From DASVHS01 sp038244815 (GTDB taxonomy: Bacteria; Acidobacteriota; Thermoanaerobaculia; Gp7-AA8): DNA of 64,000 bases. The DNA lies in assembly GCA_038244815.1 (NCBI GenBank), contig JBBRTB010000001.1:186001-250000 (forward strand). Reading direction: 5' to 3'. Position 1 is the first letter of the stretch; the number at the start of each line of letters is the position of its first letter. The notes beneath the pieces were generated by a model. That model saw only the letters and a list, made by a program, of their open reading frames with translations. It ran no database searches and had not been told where the DNA came from. Below are positions 7,401 through 16,055 of the stretch, piece by piece. Made by a program: the position numbers and the translations under genes.

Positions 7401-8924
7401 TTACACGGCGTCGAGCAGTCGGAACAGGGCGAGCTGCCATTGGTTCCAGGCGAGAAGGCGATAACGGATTCGACGCGCGGCCTTCACGATCTGACACGGG
7501 ATGTGGATCAACGCCGCGACGAAGGTGCGGAAGTCCATGATCAAGAGGCGGCGTCGCTGCTCGAGATGCATGGCGGCCCAACGCGGATGAACCGGCAGCA
7601 GGAGTGCCACCCACGCCTTCAGGTTCCAGGCCAGGGCGGCCATGACCATGTATGCCCAGTTGGCATGCAGGGTATTGACCTGCGCGTGCAGGGCGCGCAC
7701 ACCACCACTCTTGAGCTGCGCGATCAGATTCTCCTGGTTGCACCGCTGGGCTGCTTCATCCACGACCTCGTCGGCGGTCATGACCCGGTCGTTGGTGATG
7801 TAGAAGAAGTAGCGGATCTCGTCGAACAACACTTCCTCGCCCTTCTCGATGGACAGATTCTTGCGAAGTGCCACCACCCGGTAGGAGGTCCGACAGTGGA
7901 CCGGCTTGTACTCGAAGTCGAACACTTCTTCGCTCTTCGGCCGGATCGCCTTGTACTTCCTCTGCCGAACGATCCGGTCCTTCACGTTTTCCGGACGGGT
8001 GCGGGGACGGGTCAGGATCTCGCGCTCGGCACGCCGCTCCAGATCGCGGTACACCGAATCGGCCGTGTTCTCGGCCCGCTCGACCATGTTCGCACGCGCG
8101 TCGTAGCCGAACACGAACCGCACTCCGTCTGCGTTCCACCGGTCGAACTCCGTGGTGATCGAAAAGTCCGTGTCGCCCCGCAGCAGAATGTCCTGGAAGC
8201 CCCCGCGCCGGCACAGCGTGATGGCGCGGTCGAACAATCCGATCACTCCTTCGTGCGAGGGCCGGTTCGCCCCGTGATTGGCCAGGTACAGCGGCTCGTG
8301 CGTGTTCGCCAGCGAGACCACCAGGGCGCTGTAGCCCCAGATCCCGTTGTAGGCGATGTCCATTCCTTCCTTGCACTCGCCCGTGGTCGGTACGATCGAT
8401 CCGTCGGCATCGATCCGCGCCCTCGCGGCTCGAAACGAACCCGGCTGTTTGGCCCACACCTTCAGCCGCGTCTCGTTGATCGCATCCATGAGCCCCTCGA
8501 TCGATTGGTCATTGAAACGCCGGCAGAAGTCTCCGGCCGTGGTCGGGTCGGGCAAGCTCGGCGTCCCCAGCGCATTCAGCATCACCCGATCGTTCCGCCG
8601 CAACTCGATGTCCTCGAGCCGTTGTCCGCCGCACAACGCGTTGTACGCGATGTTCAGCACGTGATCGGACTCGTGATACGGCTTGTGAATCTTCAGCAGT
8701 TTCACCTTGCCATTGATGGCTTGCGCCAAGCCCAGTCTGCGAACCACTCGCTGGATCAGGCCCATCCCGCCGTGCGCAATCCCTCGCGCTTTGCTCGACA
8801 ACTCGTACTCGATGTTGCCGCCGCCCAGCACCGGCCCACCTTCGTTGACCGCCACGGCCGCTTCAAGCTGCCGCTCAATCTGCTTCTTCTCCCGAGCCAG
8901 TTTTTGACGTACGATCTTCTTCAC
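7401..8924 (-). CDS. IS1380 family transposase
   Basis: A 507-aa DDE transposase of the IS1380 family. Family landmarks include GLAQAINGKVKLLKIHKPYHESDHVLN near the N-terminus, RIDADGSIVPTTG (first Asp), LLRGDTDFS (second Asp) and QENLIAQLKSG (Glu). The length is normal for the family and there are no internal stops. The start is GTG at 8924, with AAAGGAG 9 nt upstream. The start region lies inside a long hairpin (8924-8990), which should limit translation from the native or read-through transcript. Confidence 0.92.
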   Translation of the reverse strand: MKKIVRQKLAREKKQIERQLEAAVAVNEGGPVLGGGNIEYELSSKARGIAHGGMGLIQRVVRRLGLAQAINGKVKLLKIHKPYHESDHVLNIAYNALCGGQRLEDIELRRNDRVMLNALGTPSLPDPTTAGDFCRRFNDQSIEGLMDAINETRLKVWAKQPGSFRAARARIDADGSIVPTTGECKEGMDIAYNGIWGYSALVVSLANTHEPLYLANHGANRPSHEGVIGLFDRAITLCRRGGFQDILLRGDTDFSITTEFDRWNADGVRFVFGYDARANMVERAENTADSVYRDLERRAEREILTRPRTRPENVKDRIVRQRKYKAIRPKSEEVFDFEYKPVHCRTSYRVVALRKNLSIEKGEEVLFDEIRYFFYITNDRVMTADEVVDEAAQRCNQENLIAQLKSGGVRALHAQVNTLHANWAYMVMAALAWNLKAWVALLLPVHPRWAAMHLEQRRRLLIMDFRTFVAALIHIPCQIVKAARRIRYRLLAWNQWQLALFRLLDAV

Positions 8925-8990
8925 TCGAAAAGCTCCTTTGCCGTTTCAATGGTTCTTCGACACAACAATTGAAACACAGAGCTTTTCGAG
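8924..8990 (-). promoter_or_regulatory. Two-part hairpin over the transposase ribosome-binding site
   Basis: A perfect 12-bp arm pair (CTCGAAAAGCTC at 8924-8935 with GAGCTTTTCGAG at 8979-8990) encloses a perfect inner 8-bp pair (GTTTCAAT at 8943-8950 with ATTGAAAC at 8968-8975). In transposase mRNA the outer stem takes up part of the Shine-Dalgarno and the spacer up to the GTG start. Insertion sequences often use such structures to repress translation of transcripts entering from outside. Confidence 0.7.
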
Positions 8991-9015
8991 TTTTTTCTTT
9001 TCTTCAACCACCGAT

Positions 9016-9036
9016 CTTCGCTTGGTCAAGGACTAG
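9016..9036 (-). repeat. IS1380 right terminal inverted repeat
   Basis: Complement of the left terminal repeat at 17 of 21 positions. It lies 80-110 nt beyond the transposase start. Confidence 0.6.
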
Positions 9037-9082
9037 ACTAGACGCGATGGTGGCATCCGGTTAGATCAAGAGGCGGCCCGAG

Positions 9083-11116
9083 TCACTCTCGCTCGGGAAC
9101 CTTGATCGGTTTCAATGACGCCCAGTCGGCGCGTCCCAGGAGATCGATCTGGCGGCGAATCGCCGGCTTCATGTCGTCGCGAGCGGTGTTCACCGCCGCG
9201 CCGTAATCGGCGATCGCCTCCTCTGCAGCATGCCTGCTCAGATCGATGTTGCCGAGGTGGATGTATGCGCCGGATTGGTTCGGGTCGAGTCGCACCAGGC
9301 GGCGGAGATATTTCTCCGCGCGCGCAAAGTCGGGAGTCTTCGACCGCAGGAGTTGATCGGCCTTGCGCCGCAATGGGTCGATGCGAAGGCCCGGCAGGCG
9401 GTAGGTGCCGTTGTAAACGAGCAGATTCCCGATGCGATCCGAGGGTGCGACGTCGCGCAGCGCGCGCAGCTCCGGGTTGCGCATGATCGCCTTGGCGTGC
9501 ACGAGAAACGTGCCGGTGATGACCGGATCGTCATTGTCTTCGACGTCAGCGGCGCGGCTGGAGTGGATGTTGAGATGGCGGCTCCTTTCTTCCTGCGGTG
9601 AGAGCGCGTAGAAAACGTAGGGGCGCACGCCGCGTGGCTCCAGCCGGGACTTGCAGTAGAGCGCGAGATCCTTCGTCCGCTGGCCGACGTCGATGCCTTC
9701 ATCGTTGAAGTGGCGATACGCGCCGGCGGGGCCGCCAAACGCCTCGTTGTAGTACTCCCACGGCCGTATTGTCGGCACCGCGGAAACAGCGGCAGCGAGC
9801 AACGCCATCGTCACCGCGGCGGCGGTAAGGCGCGATCGAATCGCGGTGAATGACGCTCCTGCTAGCACGGCCAGCGGCGGAAAGAGCGGAAGAGCATGCC
9901 GGATTCCCGCATACGCCGAACCGCGCATGAGAAAAAAGAGGAACAGCGCCGAGAGGATCGCCAGTGCGCCGGCGGGCAGCCGCCACTCTGCTGCAATTCC
10001 GTAGCGGATGAGAACAATGATGCCGATGACGATGAGCGCCGTCAGCCCGAGAGGGAGCTTTGCCGCGATGATCGCAGGCCAGTGGTACAGAGGGCCGCGA
10101 TCCCGGTACGTCGTGCCGAACAGAAAGACGGGAATCCCGCGCCCCTCTGCGCCGGCACGGATGGTGTCGGCCAGTCCCCAAATGTAGGGCCGCGGCACGA
10201 TGCGCATCGCAGTCGCGATCTTCAATCCGCTTCGCATCGTCGGAGATCGAACATCGCCGATCTTCTGCGACAACGCGGTATTCGTCGAGTCGGCCACGGA
10301 TCCCGCCTCGAGGAAGTGAAAACGGTACTGCGCCCACAGAAGAATCCACGCGCCGGCGAACAGCATGACGGTTGCTCCGATTGCGAATCGCAATCGAGGT
10401 TCTGTGCGCGTGCGCACGATCACCACTGCCGCGATGAGAACGAGTGCGACCGCGACGATCGGTCCCGAGTGTTTGCTGCCGACGGCAATGGCGAAAGAGA
10501 GGATGGCCAGCGCGAGATCGACACCGCTTCGGCGCACCAGAGCTGCGACGGTGAAGAGCGCCGCGGCTGTGCCGGCGAGCGCGATGGGAAGATCCGTCAT
10601 GACGACGGGGATGTTTGCTGCAACCGACGGATCGATCGCCAGAAAGGCGAGAGCGCCGGCCGCGACGACCGGGCCGAGCGTCCGCCAGATCGCGACCGCG
10701 AGAAGCGCGAGGAGCAGTGTGTTCATCAGCGTCATGGCCACGCGAACGCGCCGTTGGATCGCGTCCGCATCGTTGCCGAGGAACATCGTGTTGTCGATGA
10801 AGCGGCGCTCGTCGGACTTGCCGGTCAGTTGCGGCAACGGCGGCAATCGAAGATCGCGCGCTACCATGGCGGCGACGAGCTTCACGAACGGCGGCTGCTC
10901 CGGATTGAGCCGATAGTCGCCGTTACGGAGATGGGACACGCCGGCCACGATGTGCCATGGCTCGTCGATCGTGAAGGCATCTCTACGCGTGGCGACCAAC
11001 GCACGCAACGGCGCGAACAGCAGTAGGCCGAAGAGGACGCCGAGCGCCCACCGGTTGCGTGTGTTCTGTTCCAAGGGAAGGCGCAATTGTAACCGTGACC
11101 GGCGATCGACTCGCAC
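9083..11116 (-). CDS. GT-C fold (PMT/GT39-like) membrane protein with C-terminal TPR
   Basis: A 677-aa polytopic membrane protein. An N-terminal membrane helix is followed by a periplasmic DEPWH motif (residues about 52-56), typical of the acidic catalytic loop of GT39/ArnT-like lipid-linked sugar transferases. About ten further membrane helices span to residue 450. The C-terminal 220 residues are soluble and end in TPR-like repeats (ARAEKYLRRLVRLDPNQSGA, YIHLGNIDLSRHAAEEAI). The likely role is transfer of a sugar from a polyprenyl carrier to protein or glycan on the outer face of the inner membrane; the acceptor is unknown. Start is consistent with a basic N-terminus before the first helix. 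Confidence 0.75.
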   Translation of the reverse strand: MRVDRRSRLQLRLPLEQNTRNRWALGVLFGLLLFAPLRALVATRRDAFTIDEPWHIVAGVSHLRNGDYRLNPEQPPFVKLVAAMVARDLRLPPLPQLTGKSDERRFIDNTMFLGNDADAIQRRVRVAMTLMNTLLLALLAVAIWRTLGPVVAAGALAFLAIDPSVAANIPVVMTDLPIALAGTAAALFTVAALVRRSGVDLALAILSFAIAVGSKHSGPIVAVALVLIAAVVIVRTRTEPRLRFAIGATVMLFAGAWILLWAQYRFHFLEAGSVADSTNTALSQKIGDVRSPTMRSGLKIATAMRIVPRPYIWGLADTIRAGAEGRGIPVFLFGTTYRDRGPLYHWPAIIAAKLPLGLTALIVIGIIVLIRYGIAAEWRLPAGALAILSALFLFFLMRGSAYAGIRHALPLFPPLAVLAGASFTAIRSRLTAAAVTMALLAAAVSAVPTIRPWEYYNEAFGGPAGAYRHFNDEGIDVGQRTKDLALYCKSRLEPRGVRPYVFYALSPQEERSRHLNIHSSRAADVEDNDDPVITGTFLVHAKAIMRNPELRALRDVAPSDRIGNLLVYNGTYRLPGLRIDPLRRKADQLLRSKTPDFARAEKYLRRLVRLDPNQSGAYIHLGNIDLSRHAAEEAIADYGAAVNTARDDMKPAIRRQIDLLGRADWASLKPIKVPERE

Positions 11117-11371
11117 GCTTCTGATGAACGGATGAGTACGCCGCTTCTCGTTCTTCTCGCCACTCCGCCGGCAGACACACCCCAGCCCGCTTACACCGCG
11201 GACGTCCTATCCGTCTTCGACGGCAAGACGATGCGCAGCCAGGCTGCCAGCGACGGCGGGTCACGAAGATCGAGACTGACCAGGCAAGTCGGGCGCCACA
11301 GCGACGATGCCGCGCACGGCTGTGGGTCTATGGCCCGGGGGCCCAGCCGGGCCCCGGCCCGCTGATCATCG

Positions 11372-11554
11372 TCAGCGGCCGCGCTCCGTGCCCTCGAAAC
11401 CAGTTGCTGAGACATCCATGCCTTCGTCCCAGTCCCCGAAGGCGGACCTCCGGCCGCCAAGCGCAAAACTTCCTGTGGGGTCTTCTTCTGGTCCGCCGGG
11501 TGCCTGCATGATGCCGTCAAGTGACACGAACGTAGATGCGATGAGTCTTCTCAT
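11372..11554 (-). pseudogene. Truncated dihydrofolate-reductase-like (RibD C-domain) gene
   Basis: The first 36 or so residues (MRRLIASTFVSLDGIMQAPG, then GPEEDPTGSFALGG) match the N-terminus of the DHFR/RibD-like family, normally about 190 aa. After that the frame runs into a short unrelated tail and stops at 60 aa. AGGAG lies correctly upstream of the ATG, so the 5' end of a former gene is intact and the body has been deleted or frameshifted. No downstream part of the family is recognisable in 11117-11371. Confidence 0.7.
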
Positions 11555-11644
11555 GGAAACACTCCTGCAGAGTTGAACGGCGGCCTGCGGGCCTCGCGGG
11601 CGGCCAAGGAACGAGGCGATCGCGCCTCGCGTACGGCCGCGCGC

Positions 11645-12403
11645 CTAGCCCACAAGAAACTTCGCGAAACTCAGCCACGCGCCTGTCGACGAGATGGCCA
11701 GCCGCAGTGGCACCGACGCAATGAACAGCGCTCCTCCCCAGATGTAAACCCTGTGCACGCGGCCACGCGAAATGAGGTCGTGCGCGACTCCTGCCAGGAT
11801 GAAGAGAAGGGCCAGGCCGAAGAACGCTGGCGGGCCGAGCTTGATCACGCCGGGCACGCGCGCCACGGCTGCGACGATGACGCTGGTGTAAGCCAGCAGC
11901 ATGAGCCGCTTATGCGCGTCCTTGTCTCGTCTCTTGAAGATGGCCATTGTGATGAACGTTGTGAACAGCGCGATGTCGGCCAGCGGAATGATCAGAAAGG
12001 GGAGCGCAGTCATCCCCGCGGGAGCGGAGCCTCGGGCCGCGGTGGCGATAGCGAGCAGCGTTCCGGCGACGATCATCGCGGCGGCGAGCACGGCGCCGGC
12101 AATCCCCAGGCGGCGATGCATGGCCACGCGATGAGCGGCGACGAGCGACGTCTGCACGATGAACAATAGAACCCAGGTCGTGAACAGCGCCGCGTGTACG
12201 TGGACCAGCGTCGTGACCGGACCGCCGCTCAATGTCTTCAGCGGCGCATCGCCAGAAAAGCGCAGGTAATACGTCGTCGAAAAACCGACGAACACCGTCA
12301 GCGCCATCAGGACGGCCATGCTGCTGTAGAACAAACGATCGTACGCACCCGTGCGCACCTTCGTCAGCGGCAGAATTGATCCGGCTTGCGAGACCACGGA
12401 CAT
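11645..12403 (-). CDS. Seven-helix conserved membrane protein
   Basis: A 252-aa inner-membrane protein with about seven hydrophobic helices. The ATG at 12403 is chosen because GGAGGT lies 7 nt upstream. Conserved histidines sit in helices and loops: LVHVHAALFTTW, SLVAAHRVAMHRRLG and KDAHKRLMLLA. This pattern is shared by a widespread uncharacterised family and could bind haem or metal. No partner gene points to a function. It is isolated, with a 480-nt gap to the kinase gene. Confidence 0.75.
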   Translation of the reverse strand: MSVVSQAGSILPLTKVRTGAYDRLFYSSMAVLMALTVFVGFSTTYYLRFSGDAPLKTLSGGPVTTLVHVHAALFTTWVLLFIVQTSLVAAHRVAMHRRLGIAGAVLAAAMIVAGTLLAIATAARGSAPAGMTALPFLIIPLADIALFTTFITMAIFKRRDKDAHKRLMLLAYTSVIVAAVARVPGVIKLGPPAFFGLALLFILAGVAHDLISRGRVHRVYIWGGALFIASVPLRLAISSTGAWLSFAKFLVG

Positions 12404-12886
12404 CGGGGACCTCCGATCACAGAACAGTAACACGCTACCGGAGAACCGAGTGGCCGCCATGCGTTGAGGAAGAGCGAGGCAGGTCGGGAAGACTCGCACG
12501 CGATACGGGGCCCCACCGGACCTCGCGATCATCGCGGGCGATGCGATCAACAATCTTCAAAGCGCCCTCGACCATATCGTGACAGCGAATTACCCGCCAA
12601 GATAGGAGCCAGTTTCCGATTGTTCAGAGCTGGACTAACGACCCGACGCCAAGGGAGAGACAGAGACGTAGTTCCGAACATCGTCAGCCGCAGGAGTTCT
12701 TGGGCCAGAGGTGACGAGTGGAAATGAACCCCTAGAGAAGGGCGCGCCTGGTGTTTTGCAGCGAGCGTGGCGAGCCTCTAACGACGCGGCCGTGCTGGTT
12801 CGAGAATGAGAGCCGTCGCTTTGACTAGAATAGAATAGAGGGCAGCAACGCACCGGTAGGGCTCGCGGCCACATCAGGACAATCAA
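12404..12886. other. Intergenic region without a supported gene
   Basis: About 480 nt between the divergent membrane-protein and kinase genes. Short frames exist on both strands but none has a ribosome site, known motif or convincing codon pattern. A TTTGACT and a repeated TAGAATAGAATAG (about 12818-12837) lie 50-70 nt before the kinase start and may be its promoter. Confidence 0.5.
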
Positions 12887-14227
12887 ATGCCGGAAAAGAT
12901 TGGTCAATATACGGTTGTCTCGCAAATCGGGCGAGGCGGGATGGGAGTCGTCTACAAGGCTCGTGACGAGTCACTCAATCGCTTCGTCGCCATCAAGGTC
13001 CTCAACGAGCAACTGACCGAGGACTCGACATTTCTGCAGCGATTTGTTCGCGAGGCACAGGCCGCGGCCGGACTCTCGCACCCGAACATTGTTCAGATCT
13101 TCTTCATCGGGGAAGACAAAGGCCATCCTTTCTTCGTCATGGAATACGTTTCCGGCAGCTCGCTGGAGCAGCTCCTTCGAGCCGAGGGACGGATCGACAA
13201 CCCCCGCGCCTCCCAGCTCATCCTGCAGGCGGCTCACGGTCTTGCGGCGGCGCACGACATGGGGATCATTCACCGCGACATCAAGCCGGCGAATCTGATT
13301 CTCGACGATCGCGGACTGCTGAAGATCGCTGACTTCGGCCTCGCGCTCCCGGTCGATGCCCACACCCAGCTCACCGCGACCGGCATGTTCGTCGGAACTC
13401 CCGGTTACCTCGCACCCGAGCAGGTTTCCGGTGAGAAGGCGGATCACAGGACCGACATTTACGCATTGGGAGTGACTTTCTACCTTCTGCTCACTGGCAC
13501 TCCGCCATTCCGCGGCGACAGTCCGCTCGCGCTCGTGAGACAGATCATGGATACCGAGCCGGCCGACGTTTCATCGCTGAATCCGAACGTCGATGCCACG
13601 ACGCGCCGCATCCTGAGCCGGATGATCGCGAAGGATCGCGCGCAGCGGTATCAGAACTGCCATGAGCTTGTCGCTGATCTCGAGGATTACCTGGCTACGC
13701 GCGGCGTCCGAAGCATGACGGCGGGTCTGGCGACGCGCACGCGATCGTCTTCGCCCGAGCTCGTCGCGACGATGGCGGCGCCGACGCAGGCTATCGATTC
13801 GCGGGCGAATTCGAAATCAGACGCGCAATCGGCGGCCACGATGATCCAATCGAAGGCCGAATCGACGACGCTCCCCAACGCTCCACTGCTCGCGCCGAAT
13901 ACGCTGCCGGATGCTGCGGCTGGTGCCTTTCCGGCGTCCGTCCCGGTTGTGGCTCCCCCGGTTGTCGCCGCACCACCTCCGCGTTCGACGTCGCGCTCGC
14001 TCGTCGTGGTGCTCGTGGTCGCACGTCCTGCTTGTCGGCGGCGGAATTGGGGCCGCAGTGTTCGGAACGAAAGTGTTCCGCGGCCTTCAGGCACGATGGC
14101 AGCCCAAGAGCTTGGATACGGTTTCAAGCGAGCCGCCCCAGAAAGCCGCGACGGTTTCGCCAGCTCCGACTCCACCGGAAGGAGTTCTTCTACTACAACC
14201 GATCAAGCTGCCCGTGGCGGCCACTGA
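12887..14227 (+). CDS. PknB-type serine/threonine protein kinase (frameshifted after the kinase domain)
   Basis: Residues 1-275 are a complete Hanks-type kinase. The glycine loop is GRGGMG (15-20) and the ATP lysine is in AIKVL (K37). HRDIKPANL, DFGLA and the GTPGYLAPEQ activation segment are all present. A Ser/Thr/Ala/Pro-rich linker follows, then the first half of a membrane helix (RSLVVVLVV) at about nt 13990-14020. After that this frame becomes nonsense (ARPACRRRNW...). The second half of the helix and a soluble domain continue in another frame at 14019-14864. Original protein about 650 aa. The catalytic domain remains intact and would still be made. Confidence 0.92.
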   Translation: MPEKIGQYTVVSQIGRGGMGVVYKARDESLNRFVAIKVLNEQLTEDSTFLQRFVREAQAAAGLSHPNIVQIFFIGEDKGHPFFVMEYVSGSSLEQLLRAEGRIDNPRASQLILQAAHGLAAAHDMGIIHRDIKPANLILDDRGLLKIADFGLALPVDAHTQLTATGMFVGTPGYLAPEQVSGEKADHRTDIYALGVTFYLLLTGTPPFRGDSPLALVRQIMDTEPADVSSLNPNVDATTRRILSRMIAKDRAQRYQNCHELVADLEDYLATRGVRSMTAGLATRTRSSSPELVATMAAPTQAIDSRANSKSDAQSAATMIQSKAESTTLPNAPLLAPNTLPDAAAGAFPASVPVVAPPVVAAPPPRSTSRSLVVVLVVARPACRRRNWGRSVRNESVPRPSGTMAAQELGYGFKRAAPESRDGFASSDSTGRSSSTTTDQAARGGH

Positions 14228-14864
14228 CAGCAAAGGTGGGCAAGCCCTTCAACCGCCTGCCAACGCATCCAAGCCGGCGGGCGCAAGTGCGACCGTGAGC
14301 GGATCGAGCCAGACTGGGCCAGCCGTGACCCCTGCTGGCGTGCGTGCCGATCTGACTTCGCCGGCTTCGGGACAAGGCGCGGCCGTAGAGAAGCATCAGA
14401 CCGCTGCCGAAAACACCCGCCGATCTCGCGTGGGTGTCGCAATCGCTGCGACCGGCGATCCGGCGTTGTCAGGCGCGGTGTCGAGCGTGCTCCGATCTGA
14501 GCTCGAAGGAGCCGGGATCGAGGTTGTCGATGCGCAGACCGTTCCGGCGACCGAGGATCTTCTGCGCCTGGGCGACGCGTCTGCGGGACGGCTGATTGAA
14601 CGGCTCAGCAGCGAAGGGTACGCCGTCCTGCTGCTGGCACGCATCGATCCCACTGGACAGCGGGCGCTGAGCTACTACGGACGCCATGACACCGCGTACA
14701 GTTCGCGCGTCACGTTGACGACTTACGACCTGGCCACCGGCAGACCGTTCGGCTCGTCCGGAACGGCCACGATCGAATACACCTCGATCAATGCGGACAG
14801 CGAGTCGAAGGAGATCGTCGGACCCCTCGCCAGATCGATCGCCAAAGCGATTCGATCTCATTGA
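14019..14864 (+). pseudogene. Membrane helix and extracytoplasmic domain of the frameshifted kinase
   Basis: This frame completes the transmembrane helix broken in the kinase frame (HVLLVGGGIGAAVFG) and continues for about 280 residues to a stop at 14864. The distal 150 residues form an alpha/beta domain (VGVAIAATGDPALSGAVSSV..., YAVLLLARIDPTGQRALSYYG..., ending ARSIAKAIRSH). It resembles FlgT/CsgG-like periplasmic ligand or assembly domains. The frame change lies within about 20 nt of 14015. The sequence is otherwise undamaged, so the shift is either recent, a sequencing error or recoding. Confidence 0.75.
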
Positions 14865-15076
14865 ATCGCGACCACGCCGAAGTCGAGGGTTGGCTCGGCC
14901 ACTGGGACTGTTCTAACGACGGAAGCGCGGACACCTGAATCCTCCTCGTGGAGGATTGCCTGGAAGAACGAATCGACCGCGAGTACCTCTACACGATGAA
15001 ATCGTCGCAGTGGCAGTAGTCATCAATCATCGAGAAGCTCCCTGCCACGATCAACCGGCTTGTTGGACTTCAAAGT

Positions 15077-15277
15077 TTGGCCATGCGCGATGCCTCTCCG
15101 GCCACACGATTCAGCAGGTTGCTCGGCCACGCGGATTTCCGCATGACGATTCGCTACTCGCATCTGTCGCCAACGCATCTCTCGGACGCTGTGAAAACGA
15201 TTGGCGCCGTTGCTGCTGACTCGAAAGCGACCGCGGGCAACGCGAGGGCAACGCCGATCAGAAATTCTGACCGATGA
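15077..15277 (+). pseudogene. Tyrosine recombinase C-terminal remnant
   Basis: The fragment carries LLGHADFRMTIRYSHLSP, the conserved end of tyrosine recombinases: the second active-site His region and the nucleophilic Tyr in RYSHL. Only the last 60 or so residues remain; upstream sequence (14865-15076) shows no recombinase homology. It lies 30 nt from tRNA-Glu, and integrases often use such tRNA ends as attachment sites. It is most likely the scar of an excised or decayed element. Confidence 0.7.
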
Positions 15278-15304
15278 AAATCGGTGCAATCCTTTGAATC
15301 TAAG

Positions 15305-15380
15305 TGGCGTCCCCAACGGGATTCGAACCCGTGTTGGCGCCGTGAAAGGGCGCTGTCCTAGGCCTCTAGACGATGGGGAC
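15305..15380 (-). tRNA. tRNA-Glu (UUC)
   Basis: Full cloverleaf on the minus strand including an encoded CCA end (15305-15307). The acceptor stem is GTCCCCA/GGGGAC, the anticodon loop is CTTTCAC with anticodon TTC, and the T-arm contains GGTTCGAATCC. An 18-nt spacer separates it from tRNA-Lys, which lies upstream on the same strand. Confidence 0.95.
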
Positions 15381-15398
15381 TGATCTCTTCGCGTTCCC

Positions 15399-15473
15399 TG
15401 GTGAGCCCGGTAGGGATCGAACCTACGACCAATTGGTTAAAAGCCAACTGCTCTACCACTGAGCTACGGGCCC
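15399..15473 (-). tRNA. tRNA-Lys (UUU)
   Basis: Minus-strand cloverleaf with encoded CCA. The acceptor stem is GGGCCCG/CGGGCTC, the D-arm contains TAGCTCAGTGGTAGAG, the anticodon loop is CTTTTAA with anticodon TTT, and the T-arm contains GGTTCGATCCC. Probably cotranscribed with tRNA-Glu. Confidence 0.95.
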
Positions 15474-15548
15474 GTGACTCCCAGGCGGCCCGTCAACATA
15501 CGGAGGGCTCGCCGCGGTGTCAACCTTTTGATCTCGCCGGTTATTGCC

Positions 15549-16055
15549 TCACCGCTTCACCGCCCCCGTCGTGCCATCCACCTGCCAGCGCCCCAGACTC
15601 GTGGAGTGACAACTGTCGACGGCGTCGAACTGATACGCGCCTCCGTGAAATCCGCGCGACGCCACCGCCAGGCACTCGCTCTTCACCGCCGCGTTCTCCC
15701 GCCCCGCCAGCTCACGACGCAGCGCACGGATCGCCTCCGGCTCGGAGAGCTTCGCCCCCGGCGCGCGGCGCACACCACCCGGCCGCTGCCTGACGACGCT
15801 CACCGGACCGGTATCGAACTTCGGGGCCCTCCGGAAAAACCGCGGGATCGGGACGTCCTGCCGATAGAGAAACAGCGCCACACCTGCGGCGGCGACGACC
15901 ACAAGCGCGACCAGCCAGCCGCGCCACGTCGACTTTTTCCGCGGCATACGCCCGTCGAAGACATCGCCCGCGTCCGCGCCGCACTTCTCGCACCACGCCG
16001 CGCCCGACGGCAGCGGCTCCCGGCAAGTCGAGCAGTAGCGCTCCGAGGCCTTCAT
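15549..16055 (-). CDS. Zinc-ribbon membrane-anchored protein
   Basis: A 168-aa protein with two CxxC pairs in the first 26 residues (YCSTCREPLPSGAAWCEKCG), a zinc ribbon. A basic stretch and one membrane helix follow (about residues 43-63, GWLVALVVVAAAGVALFLY), then an extracytoplasmic domain of about 100 residues with two cysteines. The C-terminal part (SRGFHGGAYQFDAVDSCHST) is not a family I recognise. Its ATG overlaps the end of the DinB-like gene by 4 nt, so the two are translationally coupled. Confidence 0.75.
   Translation of the reverse strand: MKASERYCSTCREPLPSGAAWCEKCGADAGDVFDGRMPRKKSTWRGWLVALVVVAAAGVALFLYRQDVPIPRFFRRAPKFDTGPVSVVRQRPGGVRRAPGAKLSEPEAIRALRRELAGRENAAVKSECLAVASRGFHGGAYQFDAVDSCHSTSLGRWQVDGTTGAVKR

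Larger units (their letters stand above)
7192..9036. mobile_element. IS1380-family insertion sequence, about 1.85 kb
   Basis: A single full-length IS1380-type transposase gene is bounded by imperfect inverted repeats. The left end (7192-7212, CTAGACCTTAAACAAGCGATG) matches the complement of the right end (9016-9036) at 17 of 21 positions. The ends carry repeated CTAG(A/T) units. No target duplication is evident. The left end abuts an IS1182 remnant whose missing half is not found beyond the right end, so the site has been rearranged. The transposase is intact, so the element may be active. Confidence 0.75.

Noticed and set aside
7242..8972. Long plus-strand frame of 576 codons opposite the transposase
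   Set aside because: It is antisense to the IS1380 transposase gene, whose motifs are clear, and its translation is Arg/His/Pro-rich with no family resemblance.
11132..11365. 77-codon plus-strand frame with a hydrophobic start
   Set aside because: The first 40 residues look protein-like, but the remainder is Arg/Ser-rich and there is no ribosome site or family match. It may be a decayed gene end beside the DHFR-like remnant.
12464..12925. Several short frames before the kinase gene
   Set aside because: No ribosome sites, no motifs, and they conflict with one another; some overlap the kinase start.
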